A stretch of DNA of 64,000 bases from Homalodisca vitripennis. Taxonomy: Eukaryota > Arthropoda > Insecta > Hemiptera > Cicadellidae. Location: assembly GCF_021130785.1 (NCBI RefSeq), contig NW_025776784.1, positions 110,088 through 174,087 on the forward strand. The letters run 5' to 3'. Below the pieces are notes generated by a model, which saw only the letters and a program-made list of their open reading frames with translations, did no database searches and had not been told where the DNA came from. Numbering within the stretch: the stretch's first letter is position 1; every line of letters starts with the position of its first letter. Below are positions 35,011 to 48,040 of the stretch, one piece after another. The translations under genes and the position numbers were made by a program.

Positions 35011-35504
35011 GAAACTAAAAAAAAAAAATAAAAACAACTAAAAAAATCGATTACTATACTATCTAATCATACATTCTCTCTCATTTTATCTTTCATTATT
35101 GTTGTACTTCAATGTCATTACTTTATTACTGTCTTGTAGTACTCTATCAAGTTCTGCATTCATAACACATAACTCTTCTTGTGTAAAGGTCTGTTCATGA
35201 CATGTTTCCTCTTAACGGAAACTACATAATCGCCTTCAACTCTTATTCGCATACAGTGTTAAAGTTGCACTGTTTTTCAAATACATTTGTGTAGATATTA
35301 TTTGTAATGCTTTGTTTAGTAGATTTATAGATAATGCAATGTACACTAATATCACTTTATACACCATAACTCACCTCGTTGATGTTTACACTTGACGTAA
35401 ACCTACATCAACATCGTGCCTAATAGCTACTGTAACGTGGCAATGTCACTCACTATTGTCTATAACCTTACAGTTATGGTGTAGGTTTTTGAAAGTTTAC
35501 CATA

Positions 35505-36060
35505 CATCGCTAGAGCTCTCAGTATGGAGTCCCTCAGGGTTCCATTTTTGATCCAATACTTTTTTTAGCTATATGAAAAATGGTCTTCTTATAAATATTA
35601 AACAGCGCGAAATGGTTATGTAGGCTGATCATTGCACGCTTCAAGTATCTCAGTTGCCACACTCTTCAGTTATCCAACCTGCAAAATTGAGTATATACCT
35701 GTAGGAACACGTTTGTCGGCGTCTAAGTTCCTCCGGGTCTGCAGTCGTTGGGTGCTCCTCACCGTACACTCCAACGTACAATCCTACTGTTTGGGGTAAT
35801 ATTTTGGGGATCTTAAACGGCAAAAATGTTATTAGAATTTGTAGAAAACAGAAATTATACATTAGAGCAGTTCAAAAGCTTAAAAGCTGAGAGTCATGCA
35901 GATTCAATTTTAAATCACTTAATATTTTGACCTTTGCGGGATAGGTGAGTTATGATTGCTGCATTTATGTCAGACAATCCCCGCGTACAATATGAGAGGC
36001 AGTGTTATGCTGATAGCTCAAAGGCACTCCACCACAGGATACGTTACGTTACCTTATCAT
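35505..36060 (+). pseudogene. Degenerate LINE reverse transcriptase relic
   Basis: QYGVPQGSIFDPILFLA (about 35529-35579) is the RT motif normally read G-V-P-Q-G-S-x-L-x-P-x-L-F. GCTGATCATTGCACGCTTC near 35625 fits a mutated A-D-D catalytic box. A later frame reads KNVIRICRKQKLYIRAVQKL then ESHADSILNHLIF (about 35820-35930), matching the RT connection domain. Several stops and shifts separate the pieces. Confidence 0.65.
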
Positions 36061-36429
36061 CTCTGCGTGAAACCTTATAATTCCTGTCCATTGAAATTAA
36101 GGATACAAATTCAAAACTAACCTTTAAACGAAGTTAAACATACATATTTTCTCGAACAAATGCCATTTTGTTAATAATGTTTTCGACAAAGACAAGCTTT
36201 GATTATTTGATGAATTTGAGGAAATAAAATATGAATTTATTAATGTTATAAAATTATAAATTTTAAAAACCTTTAAGTCTAATTAAGACTTTTTTGTACG
36301 GTCGTTTTAGTACAAAGTTCGATTCGCCTCAATAAAACATAAATAACGGAGTAGTAAACGGAAAAACTACACTAGTTTTTTGTCTTATTTCAAAGGATTG
36401 TCATATTTATGAAAAATACATAATGAAAT

Positions 36430-36431
<2 letters not shown>

Positions 36432-36469
<38 letters not shown>

Positions 36470-36956
36470 CTTGTGTTCGTGTGTATATGACTGAACTCCT
36501 ACTAAACGACTGGACCGATTTTGATGAAATTTTGTGTGTGTGTTGAAGGGGATTCGAGAATGGTTCAGATTCATGATTTGGTCCGATCGAAATTGGTTTT
36601 CGTTGATACATTTTCTTGATCAGAGCACAAGGCAAACACCACAATAATACTGGAAATATCTTAGACAGAAATTAATTTTAACAGACCGAATTTGATTCTA
36701 TATAACCTAATTAGTTTATCGAAATTCATCCATATAAATTAATTTTACTGAATAACTGATCAAAACCTAGTAAAACCACGAAATATAGAGGCAGGAAATA
36801 TGGTACCTACCTTCATAATGTACCCAAGAAGGCTCGCTAAGGAACGACTATTAATTATCTCAGCAATGTTTAGAATGTGAATAGAAAAAGATTACGTGAA
36901 TATAGTGTACTGGTTTTCAACAGGAAATTGCGAGTGAAGCCGCGGGCAACTGCTAG
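36432..36956 (+). mobile_element. Non-autonomous Helitron-like element
   Basis: Begins in a (TA)n run (36432-36467), then TTCTTGTGTTCGTGTGTATA, ACTCCTACTAAACGACTGGA and CCGATTTTGATGAAATTTTG. It ends GTGAAGCCGCGGGCAACTGC followed by TAGT. The 3' end -CTAG before T, with a GC-rich palindrome (CCGCGG) just upstream, fits Helitron termini. The body is short and has no Rep/helicase coding. The 5' boundary is uncertain because of the TA run. Confidence 0.55.
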
Positions 36957-37633
36957 TAAACATATAATTTGTCAGCTGCGCTTGATTAGGTCGAAATGGA
37001 AGGGTATCAAAAAGGTTCAGGATACAAATTAAAAGTTTTATTCTAAAATTAAAATTTTTCTAGCTTGAAAAATTTCTCCCATCATACAGGCGACAAATGT
37101 TAAATGAAAGTCAGCTAACATATAATTTAATTGGCAACTTTCATTCTTTTTATTTAGTTGTCTGACGATGATACGATTACTATTTGTGTGCCTAACGGTA
37201 TTATTTGACATAGTATAATATCGAACTACAAAAACTTAATCTGTGTAAAAGTATTGTTTCGTTGCTCTCCAAATTCGACGACCTGAACCTACTCTTACAT
37301 CATTCACTGCCAGACCACCTAGCCTGGTACTCTCGACTACACTCAGGACATTGTATGTGTTATGATGCGAACACTAACTCTCATAATCACTTAATCTGAT
37401 TTTAGCTCCCCTCGGCTACTCTTTAGTTAAATTAGCTGTTAAATGCAATTCTCCCCCTATATAATTACATTTGATCCAATCAATTAATGCATTCACTTGA
37501 GTGGTTTAAAACAGTGGAGTAAATAACCAAAAAGTAAGTGGACTCTCAGTTGAGTTTTGTAAAACACGCACGTACCAGAATCATTTATTGTTTAAAAAGT
37601 GATATTTTGCTTATGCAGTGTAACAGGAAATTA

Positions 37634-37860
37634 AGGTGGTGAAATCGATTTTGGGCTTGGAAAATATTTTTGAAATAACTTTATAGCCCTTTGAGACAAA
37701 TTCCCTGAATACAAAGGCTAGACGGATTTTTTTATAACTCAATGTGATATTAAAAGCTTAAACGCTTTCTCTTTAAGGTAGTGAAATTGATTTTGGGTTA
37801 GGAAAATATTTTTCATGTTGAACTCAAAGCCCATTAAGATAACTCTTTTAAATAAAAAAA
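37634..37860. repeat. Diverged tandem duplication, about 145-bp period
   Basis: GTGGTGAAATCGATTTTGGG then GGAAAATATTTTTGAA (37634) is repeated as GTAGTGAAATTGATTTTGGG then GGAAAATATTTTTCAT (37779). Confidence 0.6.
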
Positions 37861-38654
37861 TATTAATTTTTTATCACTTCAAAACAAATTACATGCATTT
37901 AAAGTTGAAAATTTAAGACATTTTGTAATCAGATCCAACTAAACATGTCTGAAGATCAGAAAGTAAAATGTTTAAGTATATGAGCCAAAGATTCAAGTAG
38001 AGTACTTTTTATTGATAAAAATATATAAATTCGTAAAAATATATTAAAAATATACTTTTTTTTAAAATTAAATTATAAAATATAATTTATTTAAGTCATG
38101 AATAAATGAAAGATCTTTACTTATATTGGACACGTATCGATGGCAAATGTCCAAAACAAACTTTACATCTATTAATACCCTTCTTTGTCAAAACCGTTAT
38201 GACTTTCTAGGTTATGAGTCTTGTCTTAAGCAAATAAATTACTCTTAATGTGCTCTTAGTCGTCAAGGAAACAAAGTTCTCTTCACCCATCCTTGGTTAT
38301 TTCAACTCTTAAGGAAGTGTAATTTAATGTCGCACAAAGAGCCATACGTTACAATTACGAAGTCGGTAACGACTGCCTTAGGAAACTTTGCACTTTACCA
38401 CTCACAGTTAACCTCACACCCCTGAACTGCAGTTTGTAAAGTGGTTGCAATTAGAGTCCATGATTTACACAGGCTACGGTTCCACACCCCAGTGAAATAC
38501 TCTTCCTATTATTATAGGGTCGTACATCAACATTTAATGTGAAAATTTACCTTTTCTATTATAACGAAAAAGTAGAAATTAAAAATATAACGTTGTAAAT
38601 ACTAATATTTTATTAATAATTAAATATTTAGAATGTGATCATTAAAACTTTAAG

Positions 38655-39110
38655 TTTTAATCACTTAGAACTAATAGTGGCTGAAAAATCTGTTAAATAT
38701 GGAGTTACTCTGGGGTCACAATTAGGTCCAGTTTTATTTGTAATATACTGGATTAAATTCTAATATAAAAAGTGGCGATACTCAGATATATAAATATTGA
38801 TGAAGCACAGCAGTAAAATAATTTAAAAAGTGTTACAAAGTGGGTCATGATGAAGGACTAAAGTTAGCAGACAAAAATTACTTAGGGCTCATTAAAAAAA
38901 ATATTAATAGCCAGCAGTACGCTTAACCAATTGTCACGTAATGAGCTCCACTCAAGGTTAATACAAAGTTTACAGTCTACAATGCAGTTTATTCTCAAGA
39001 TAACTGTAGACGAACAGTAATCATACATTGAACAAACGGTAGAATCAATGTCAAGTAAATTAGGGATTAGTGTATATTTATGGTATAGATGTACAACATT
39101 TCAACAGCCT
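38655..39110 (+). pseudogene. Degenerate LINE reverse transcriptase relic
   Basis: KYGVTLGSQLGPVLFVIY (about 38697-38750) is a mutated form of the RT block G-V-P-Q-G-S-x-L-G-P-x-L-F-x-x-Y. A later frame with SMSSKLGISVYLWYR (about 39048-39092) fits the downstream KL-x-x-x-x-Y-x-L region. Many stops; only the order of motifs supports the call. Confidence 0.5.
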
Positions 39111-40407
39111 ATAATTTAAAAGTAACAGGTACGAGTGATATTCTTAAATAAACATCACTATTTATTTATTAAAATTAGTCTAAAAAGTTAAAACAGACTA
39201 TCTTTTTAAAAGTAGAGTAAATTTTAAAGGACATTTAAACTCTGGTCAACATTAAACTGTAGTTATATAACAATCATTAACATAATAAACTACCTTAAAA
39301 CATTAAACAGTAAGTTTGAACGCTGAACGCAATTACAGCATAAAAGTACAATTAGTCAGATTTTAGTTTGTTATTGAACCACTTCAGTGATCAGTCAAAC
39401 TGAAGAGAACACACACTGCCCTTTGGTTCAGCCACTCTGGCTTTAACCTTCAGGGGATCGAACAAAGGTAAATAGGAAAGTTCAACTAGCCGACTCTCCT
39501 TGGAGCTCATGCGGAAAATACACACGGATTATTACATTGACTTGCGAAGCGCACATCAAAGCTGAACCTTCGGTGTATTGTTACAACATGTTTCTAATTT
39601 TATCAGCAATAAATTCTTCAAAATGTGTAGAGTACTTCATTCCACATAATGTTTTATACAACATTAAGTAGCTTCACCAAGATGTTGTCTTCCTGAACTC
39701 AAATGTCAACAGCACTTGCAAAAATATATTTAACAAACCTTCAGCACAGAGGGAGTACTACGTACAAGGTAATCAGGATATTCAAAATGTTTCATTGTTT
39801 ATTATTTTAATGTGGTAAAAAGTACTGCCAATCTACATACAGTCGAATAGTTTATTTATTATAAATAAATAATATTTTATAATCCGTAGATACGATATGT
39901 TATTAAGTGGAATGGAGACAAATTCAACAAGTTAGATTTGCAATAATTAATAGTTCTTACATTGCATTACGTCAAACTGCAGTTTCAAAAAATTCAAGTG
40001 TTGTTGAGTCAGCGATGACGTAGAAACAATTCTAGCCTAAAACTTATCTGCCCGCGCCCAGAGTGCTAGGTCTTGTACACACCACGATTATCTCTAAGTA
40101 TCTCACCAACACTGCTGTAGTAACCAGGAAAAGTGTGTTGTCTGTGTAGTTCTATCTTGAGCTTGTGTGAGTGCAGTTCTACTATTACAAGTTGAAATAT
40201 GATAATTTTTTATGATACATACATAAAAAATAAACTAAATATAAAAAATGTGTTTTGAGTCTATGTTGGAAGATTAATCCTGTTAAAATTTTTTCTTGAA
40301 TTTGAATGGCCGTCACCCTGAAACTTTTCATTGGTTAATACTGATGAATGATTCAAGGTATGTGCAAGTCAAGCCTATGTATCATGCCCTTGCACCCAGT
40401 TAAGTTT

Positions 40408-40563
<156 letters not shown>

Positions 40564-41464
40564 GGGTAAAAAGGTCAAAGTGTAGTCCGTCTGTCTGAGG
40601 TCAGAGAGACATGCAATTTCGTACATGGTTACCTATTGGTCCAAAGCAGAACGCTGTGAATTTTGGGTCAAAAGGTCAGAGAAGAGGAGTCAATTTGTTT
40701 TTACGTATGTCTGTATGCTCGTCTGTGCTATATATCTTAATAAAAACGTCCTAAAGTCATAAAACCTTACATACAGATTTATCTTAACTTCCATTTGTTA
40801 CTCTCTCTTTGTATTCTGTCGGATGCTCATTTGTATCGGTTCCTTATTATTTAGTTATGAAATTTTATTATAATTGATTAATGGCTCTACTTTCGATGTA
40901 GGGTATCTAAGAATTAATGCCATAAAGAGATAATTGTCTCTTATTAAAATTATGGATGAATAGTCACGGATAAAGTATTTAATCTTTTCCTTTTAGAAAC
41001 AAATTAATAGATAATATACTGAGCACTTAAAAGTATTAGCACATCGATGACGTGTGTTGAACTAAAAATATGAGAAGAGAGCTTACCTTTGGTATCAAAC
41101 ATTTCATTAGTGTGAAAGCCAGCTTTTCCACTAAAGGCTTTCCGGGTTATTTGACTTTTTACGGCTGGTTTCCGCGATGTGATCGGCCTGCGAATGACCG
41201 CATTACTCTGGCTTCAGTGTCATATTGGAACATTTCCTACAGCGGAGTCGCTTTGTTACTGGAACTGTGGCACTGCGCAATCATTTATTTACGGACGTCA
41301 AACGCGATAAGGTTTTATTATATTTATCTATAGATTTATCTCATAATTCTTGATCCTAATGTCGTACATAATACTCTTTGAATATATTGGTATTTATTTT
41401 TTTTAAACACCTTTGAGAAACACAGTAACCTGTTTAATTCAACATTTAATTATGTAAAAAAACT
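40564..41464. other. Non-coding; repeat-like AGGTC-rich block
   Basis: The pair GGTCAAAG...GAGGTCAGAGAG and GGGTCAAAAGGTCAGAGAAG at 40570-40690 suggests an unidentified interspersed repeat. The patch 41100-41300 is GC-richer and open for 87 residues on the + strand, but I see no domain. Confidence 0.35.
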
Positions 41465-41700
41465 TATTGGCTGAGTGTTAGCGAAGCCTATCACTCGCAG
41501 GGCTGGAAAATTGATTTCTCTATGTATGTCTTCACGATATCTCGAAACCTAACTAATCTATAAACTTAAAATCTTCCACGAGGCTTCATTTCTATTGTTA
41601 TCTTATTGGTAACTATGATGGAAACGAAAAATTAGCAGAATAAATAAATGTACAAACAAACTAAGTAGAATTATATGTGATTTTAACGTGTGTTTATTTA
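41465..41700 (+). repeat. Interspersed family A copy with internal deletion
   Basis: A good 5' end (TTGGCTGAGTGTTAGCGAAG, CCTATCACTCGCAGGGCTGG, then TCTTCACGATATCTCGAAAC). It jumps from GAGGCTTCATTTCTATTG to TTATCTTATTGGTAACTATG, so about 100 bases of the centre are missing, and it ends before the 3' hairpin. Confidence 0.85.
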
Positions 41701-41889
41701 ACGTATTCATAGAGAAACTAAAATAAATAAATTACAGAGTGGAAAGTTAATGTTAAATTGGTGAAAAGGTTTGATTTCAACACACTCTCCTTAGCTGATT
41801 GGACCTTTTATTATTTTAATCACCAATATGAAAAAAACTCAATGAAAAAAAAAATGTGAATGCATTATTTGGAAGTATAATTTAAGACA

Positions 41890-42125
41890 GATCATACATA
41901 GACTTCATTTCTAGATAGACAAGAATAAGTTCTATAGTGGTGCATGTCCAATTATGGAATTAGCTAAGCGTATTTGAAGTATATAGTTCAATAAACTGAC
42001 ACAATTTCATTTTTGCTTGCCTGGGGATGTAAAAGTAGTTTCTTATTTATGACTGGCTGTCTCTTTGCCCGTAGGACATCTCAAAAATGGAATAAAATAT
42101 AGACCTGAATCTTTAAATACCAACA
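41890..42125 (+). repeat. Interspersed family A fragments
   Basis: Central block ATAGACTTCATTTCTAGATA then GGTGCATGTCCAATTATGGA, and a second fragment GACTGGCTGTCTCTTTGCCC then GTAGGACATCTCAAAAATGG. Both are highly diverged. Confidence 0.5.
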
Positions 42126-42132
42126 CACAGCG

Positions 42133-42360
42133 ATTTTTTTTAGAGGAGAGGCCCCTTTTAAGCCTTATTCTGTCCGTCCTCATGGGCCACTGGCCTGTGG
42201 GAGGATCTTATCAAACCGAATAAAAGGGGAGAGTCGATACAGTACGAGGTTGATTGTACTGATAAAAAGTGCAACGGTCACAGACAGGGTTTGAACCTGC
42301 GCTATCTCTAACTCAGACCCAAAGTCCAACGACTTAGACCGCTCGGCCATCGGCACTCCC
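42133..42360 (-). mobile_element. tRNA(Leu)-like SINE, copy 1
   Basis: On the minus strand the head is GGGAGTGCCGATGGCCGAGC then GGTCTAAG. A box A (TGGCCGAGCGG) and box B (GGTTCAAACCC) form a type II tRNA-like internal Pol III promoter. The body includes CTTTTTATCAGTACAATCAA and CCCATGAGGACGGACAGAAT, ending in an A-run (T-run 42133-42140 on +). No convincing target duplication. Same family as 59516-59735. Confidence 0.9.
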
Positions 42361-43640
42361 AATGTACTCTATGTACATGGTCGATAACATATGTGAATAT
42401 TCGCATAACAATTTTATTGCGTTAGTTGAGCCTTTAGATGTACTTTGAGGAGGATTCAGAGTGGGATGCCTTAACGCAAAACATATTTGCATTCTATAAT
42501 CGTATAAATTGTTTTCATTGCATGATAAGTAATGCTTTGATCATGCAGATCATGACGTCTTCTCACCCTTGGAATTTAAATCACAAACTAAAAAAAATAT
42601 TAGACTGTGTATTCTTACCCTCGCTACAAACATTTATACTGACAGTAAGGTTAGACGTAGGCCAAGAAAGAAAATCCTATCTCCATATTCTAGCCTTTCG
42701 CGTTTTACTAAAATAAAGCTTTTCCGTGACTCAAAGAAAACTGCCATTTCGAATCCTTACAAGGATGATCTTCGCAAATATCACTCTTCTGTGATGGGTA
42801 CTGGGGCAAAATTGTTTCGCAATACACCACACCGTATGTATCACCGCACTGAATCAGAAAACCCGAAAATCCCATCATAAACGTCATTTAGTATTCTCAT
42901 CTTATTGTCAAAGTGTCCCAAAACCATACAAGAGGTCATTTATAGTCAGGCTTCATAAAGGATGTAATCGGCACTACGAAAGATAACGCCTCTTTTCCGG
43001 AATGCTTACTGTGAGAAATGACTCCGGATCCCATCCCAAAACGTCATGCCAGGCTCTTAAGAGGTGGACCTGTAAAATGGGTGACAGTAGGAATCACAAT
43101 GGTTAATAATAAAACAAAAATGTTTACGGGGAGTTATTCCAAAACATAACTTCCATACTTCAATTTCGTTGTGGAAGCTTCAGACCTCCAGCAGAGTCAT
43201 CAGACTCCAAAATCTCATTGAAGAGTTAAAAATTGAATTTCTGAGATCAGTAATGGTGATTGTAAAAATTCCACAACAATTTTGGATTCAATAATTTTGG
43301 TGGTTATTCACGACCGCTAAATTCCAATAACATAGGTGTTATTTGATCTCCTCTGATTGAAGATTCAGGTCTCCAGCATGTCAGTTGTTATTAGCAAATT
43401 ATGTGCAAGCATCCTTATAAAAAATATTTGGTATTTTCGAGTAATATTCATCTCTATAATCCACTCGGTTTCAATCCACCAAGAAATTCTAAAGCTTGGG
43501 TCCTCCCACATGAAGTTCTTGGGGAACGTGACAATATAGGCACCACTGATGAAATGCCTTTTATAAAAAGATGTAGTCCTCTCTACAACTCAATCAGAAA
43601 AGTCTTATTTTTTATTTTGTTGTCTAGGACAGTTTGAAAA
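42361..43640. other. Possible degraded mobile-element coding sequence
   Basis: Overlapping open frames at 42438-42716, 42569-42880 and 43401-43637 have less AT-driven composition than usual. The 42569-42880 frame is basic near its centre (KVRRRPRKK, RDSKKTAISNPYKDDLRKY). No recognisable domain or splice borders. I regard it as an old, unidentified element. Confidence 0.25.
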
Positions 43641-46600
43641 ATACATCTGAAATAGTTCTTAATCCTGTGTAATCAGTATCAATGGACATACTGAAATACA
43701 CCAATAAACACAAACATAGAATAGACGAATGAATATTTTTTTAATAAACTCCACCTTACTTGTCTTGAAGGGTATTGGATATTTTAACTTAAAACAAGTT
43801 ATTTATGGTTTGTGTCTTCATAATATCTTTCTCTGCTATTATGATATAGCCTAAGTAAATATATAATTTTTATGAGTGTTTTGTATTAATATTGTAAAAC
43901 TGTATCAACAAATAAATCATTGTATCATGAGTCCATATTCATTCTGGGCACATTCAATAATGTATGAAATCCAGGTTTTAACCAGAACTGATCATAATGA
44001 AATTCACCATATAGCTTGTTATAAGTTTGGTTTTATAAATTATATCAGTACTTATATCATTTCAAGTACTTATTTGGAAAATTATATTATAAATTATAGT
44101 AATTATTTTGGAAAGTCTAGTAAATGTGTCTGTGGATATTTGTATGTCAGAAACTAAACTCTAACTAAAACTAAATGCATGCCTATTCTTCACAATTGTT
44201 TATTTATTTTCGAATATTTAAATCTGCAGTCAATTACTTGATTGATACATTGTGGTAATATTTGTATAAATGCTGGTTAGGAAGCTAATAATTATGAGTT
44301 CCACAACAACAACAACAACCACAATGACTGAGGGAGCGCTATAGAGTCGTGGCGCCTCGGGGATTTACCAAGATTACGCTCTTTTGTTGGCCGGATTCAA
44401 TAAAACCATAACTGTCTGCTCAAAATGAGAATTTAATCTAGAGACAGAGTCATTAATTTATGGCGGTAACTTTTTTATTTGTAATAACAAGTGTTTTAAC
44501 CAATACACCTTTGTATTTAAATATCTCAGGGAATACAATTTTAACAGCACTAAATACAATTTCGGATGTCTTTAACACATCTTTTACAATCTCTCATAAT
44601 AAAACCCCAATCTTGCTTTACACTACCACAACTTTCAACAATATTAAATATATTCCGAAATATACATAACGTAGCAATGGAAAATTCAATGCGAGGGTTC
44701 AGTACTGGAATATATTTATAAAAATATTCCATACTTAGAAATATACCTTTAGGTTAATTTTGTATTAAACCAATTCATTCATATACTACAACGTTTTTTA
44801 GGAGTGAGGGGGAGGAAATTTTAGTTCCCACTCTGTGTTAATTACGCCTTATTAAATTTAAGATTATTTAAATAAAGTTCTTACATTAACTAAAGCAAAT
44901 GCCTGCCAGATTATGAATAAATACAAATGCAATAAGTATAATAGTTTGGTGTTGTAATTTATAAAATTAATTACTTCGTAATAACCATCCGAGGTAAATA
45001 TAACGTTTAATAGATTACTTGATAACGAGAAGAAACTATATAATGCTATTAATTACTATTAAATAAACGTTATATTTGCTTGTTAATGTACAAAAGTAAT
45101 TGCATTCCATTAGTTTTAATACGGAAGTATTCTATTTGGGAAAAGTATTTAAAGAGCGTGATTTATTTTTTACGAGGTTCTGACATTATGTAAGAATACT
45201 TTTTATATTTTGTTTTACTGCACAATTTGGATGATTTTCTGATTTACTTCGAAATACCTTGTACTTCGGGAAATGTTTACAATTCATAATATTTTCTCAC
45301 ACAGGTTAACTATTCTGTGTGTGAAATGCATTAGTTTATTCTACACAGACATATGGTTGGAAAGTTGCAAAGGTGAGAATTTTCCAGTTCTGCCTTGATC
45401 TTTATGAAAAACATTCAGTAGATAGTAATTACTCAAAAAATAAAACTTATGTTATTTTAGCTGAAAGTGGACCATTAAAGATTTAAAATCTCATAACATA
45501 TGTTGCATAAACCGATCATAACCAGAAAACTAATAATTCCAAGATAACCAAAGTTGGGGTCTCCAAAGGACCTCAAGCTTTTAGAGGCTGATGGTTCCCA
45601 GATCAGGGTCTCTTAAGGGCAGGGAGCTTCCCTACGCTGAAAAATTCTAAAGGGGAAGGGGGGAATTTTATTCAGTTCTACTATTATAAAGAAATATTCA
45701 GTACCTAAGAGCTACTAATAAACGGAAACTCTATGAAGCTGCAGGTTGGGAATTCACCAGGCTGCGAGATACTAGTGGATGTGATCTCTCTCTCCGTAAG
45801 AACTCTACAGATGGTCTGGGGATCTCAGATGTTCCTTGTGGGTTGCAGGTTCTAAAAGCTGGAATATTTCAGAGGTCAGGACCTTCTAGATGCATATAAT
45901 ATAAAACCCAGAATTATAAATTAAAACAATGCTCTATGAAAAGAAAAAATACTGTAACCTATCTATGTGACAAAACACGTTACAATTGCTGCAATAAACT
46001 ATAGTTCTATCAACACACATCATGTCTACTACGTCACTTCATATAATCATGAAAATTTGCTCTGTGTTAAATAATATAATAGATAGAAAAAATGTATAAA
46101 GTTAAAAATAATTTAATATTCTACATCTTAAGTTTAATTTTTTTTACTGCAAATTTAGGTTCTCACTCGAGAATCAACATAAACTGATTTCATGGAGTAC
46201 TTATTTAGATAAAAACTAGATTTATATTTAACCCTCAAACAATTGAATGGATTATGTATTTTTATGGTGACGCATTTCAAAGGTATTTTATTCCTTCTTG
46301 ATTATAACTTTCTAGTCGAGGTGATGGATTGCTTGATAATAAAATTAAAATACAAAGAGGCAAATATAAATAAATGCAGTTTAGACACATTGTACAATTG
46401 ATAAAAAAAATAGATGACCATTCGATTGTATGAGAGAAGGGTTTTAATCTAATTTGTTTAATCGTACAAACGATCCTGGGCTATACACAATGAATTATTA
46501 ACATTAATCGTGGCAGGTTTGGTTGCTTATAAATTCTACTTTGTATTATTGCTATATTATCGTATTTCTAAATCTACCTATTTCATGAAACATAAGTGGT

Positions 46601-47599
46601 CCCAAAATTCAAAGATAAAGACTATCGTATGGGTCTCATCTGACCACTGAGAAGGGCTAAGCTTGTCACTAAACGTCCTGTAATGGAGAGAGGGTGTTTG
46701 TCTGGATACAAAGTCCGCCTAAGTACACAGACTAAGTACACAAAGCGTCGCTCGCGTCGTTGGCTTGTGAAAGCTTGAAAGCCTCTCTTGTGAACGCCGT
46801 CGCCACCAAAACCTTGGATTCTTTAATAACGTTGGAGCAGACTTTTAACATTAAAATGCTGCGTACTTTGTTATGGTTTGAAACATAAGTATTTATGTAG
46901 TTTTAAAACGTTGATAAACATTTAATTTTTAAGCGTAATGTTACATTTTTATTCCATATATTAACTGAAAGACAGTTTTCTCTCTTACATTTCCTTCTAA
47001 GACCACCATTAATGCAAACCCATAGTAGTATGAACGAACTTCAACAGCAATAAGTCGGTATTTTTCGATTTCATGGCATATCCTGAAAACCTCCATGAGT
47101 TACTGGGCAAGCTGATATTACTTTTTGTTGAGTCTAAGTCGGTATTTATGAAATTAAAATGCTATTCAGCATATTAATGCTATGAATTACATATAAGGAT
47201 AACCTACAATATTTAGTGGCAATTTTATTCCGAAAGAAAGCTTTTAGAATTTAATCTTATAAAAGATAAGTGTTAAATAAAGGAAAAGGCTACTTCGACA
47301 TCCTCGCTGAAAAACTAGTGACGTATGTCAATGCTACGAGCAATATGCATTTAGATATTATACAATGTCATAGTCTGATTCCTCTTCATCACTTAGCAGA
47401 TTTCTATTCTATCAAGAGGCAAGGGCTTCTGTTGGCCTTAATGAAAGGTGACATATTGAATAGACATGGCAGCACCTAGATATGAATAGATTTGTACATC
47501 TTACTGTGTTGTCACCTTACATTGCACGTATTACTTTTAAATCATAAATATGTGCTTAAACTAAAAATATAGAATTAAAGGTGCACATCAACACTCTTA
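43641..47599. other. Four kilobases without a recognisable gene
   Basis: AT-rich. A short (CAA)n run lies at about 44301-44325. GC-richer patches at 45550-45880 and 46630-46830 (the latter with CTAAGTACACA twice) show no frame or family I recognise. The frame 47270-47479 has a faintly LINE-like SLIPLHHLADFYS segment. Confidence 0.4.
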
Positions 47600-47775
47600 A
47601 TTGGCTGAGCGTTAGCGAAGCCTATAACTTGAGGGAGGCTGGAAAATGTCACTTTTATCCGTCTGACTGTCTACATGGAATCTGAAAAACTAATTGATGT
47701 ATAGATTTTAAATTTAGCTTGACGCTTCTTTTCATATAGGCTACATAAAGTTCCATGATGATGCATGTTTTCTTT
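47600..47775 (+). repeat. Interspersed family A, 5' half
   Basis: Starts TTGGCTGAGCGTTAGCGAAG then CCTATAACTTGAGGGAGGCT, GTCTGACTGTCTACATGG and GACGCTTCTTTTCATATAGG; it breaks off after GATGATGCATG. Confidence 0.85.
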
Positions 47776-47864
47776 CGCTGGCATATCGCCCGACTTTCCG
47801 CTGGATAAGAAAAAGGAATGAGCACTACTTGGATAAACTTGGAACTTTGCATACTTTGCTACCA

Positions 47865-48040
47865 TTCAGTGGGCTAGCGAAATTATTCTTATCTCTGACG
47901 TATGTCTTCTATAGAGTATCTCAAGAAAGAAATGGCTATATACTTTAAAACTTTTACGAAACATAAATTTGAATTTGGGAGGTGCGAGCTAAATGATGTA
48001 GATATATATTTATGGGATTCGTCCAAGCATTTTGTAAGCT
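47865..48040 (+). repeat. Interspersed family A, second diverged 5' half
   Basis: GGGCTAGCGAAATTATTCTT, CTATAGAGTATCTCAAGAAA, ATATACTTTAAAACTTTTAC and TATGGGATTCGTCCAAGCAT follow the family order immediately after the preceding copy. Confidence 0.5.
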
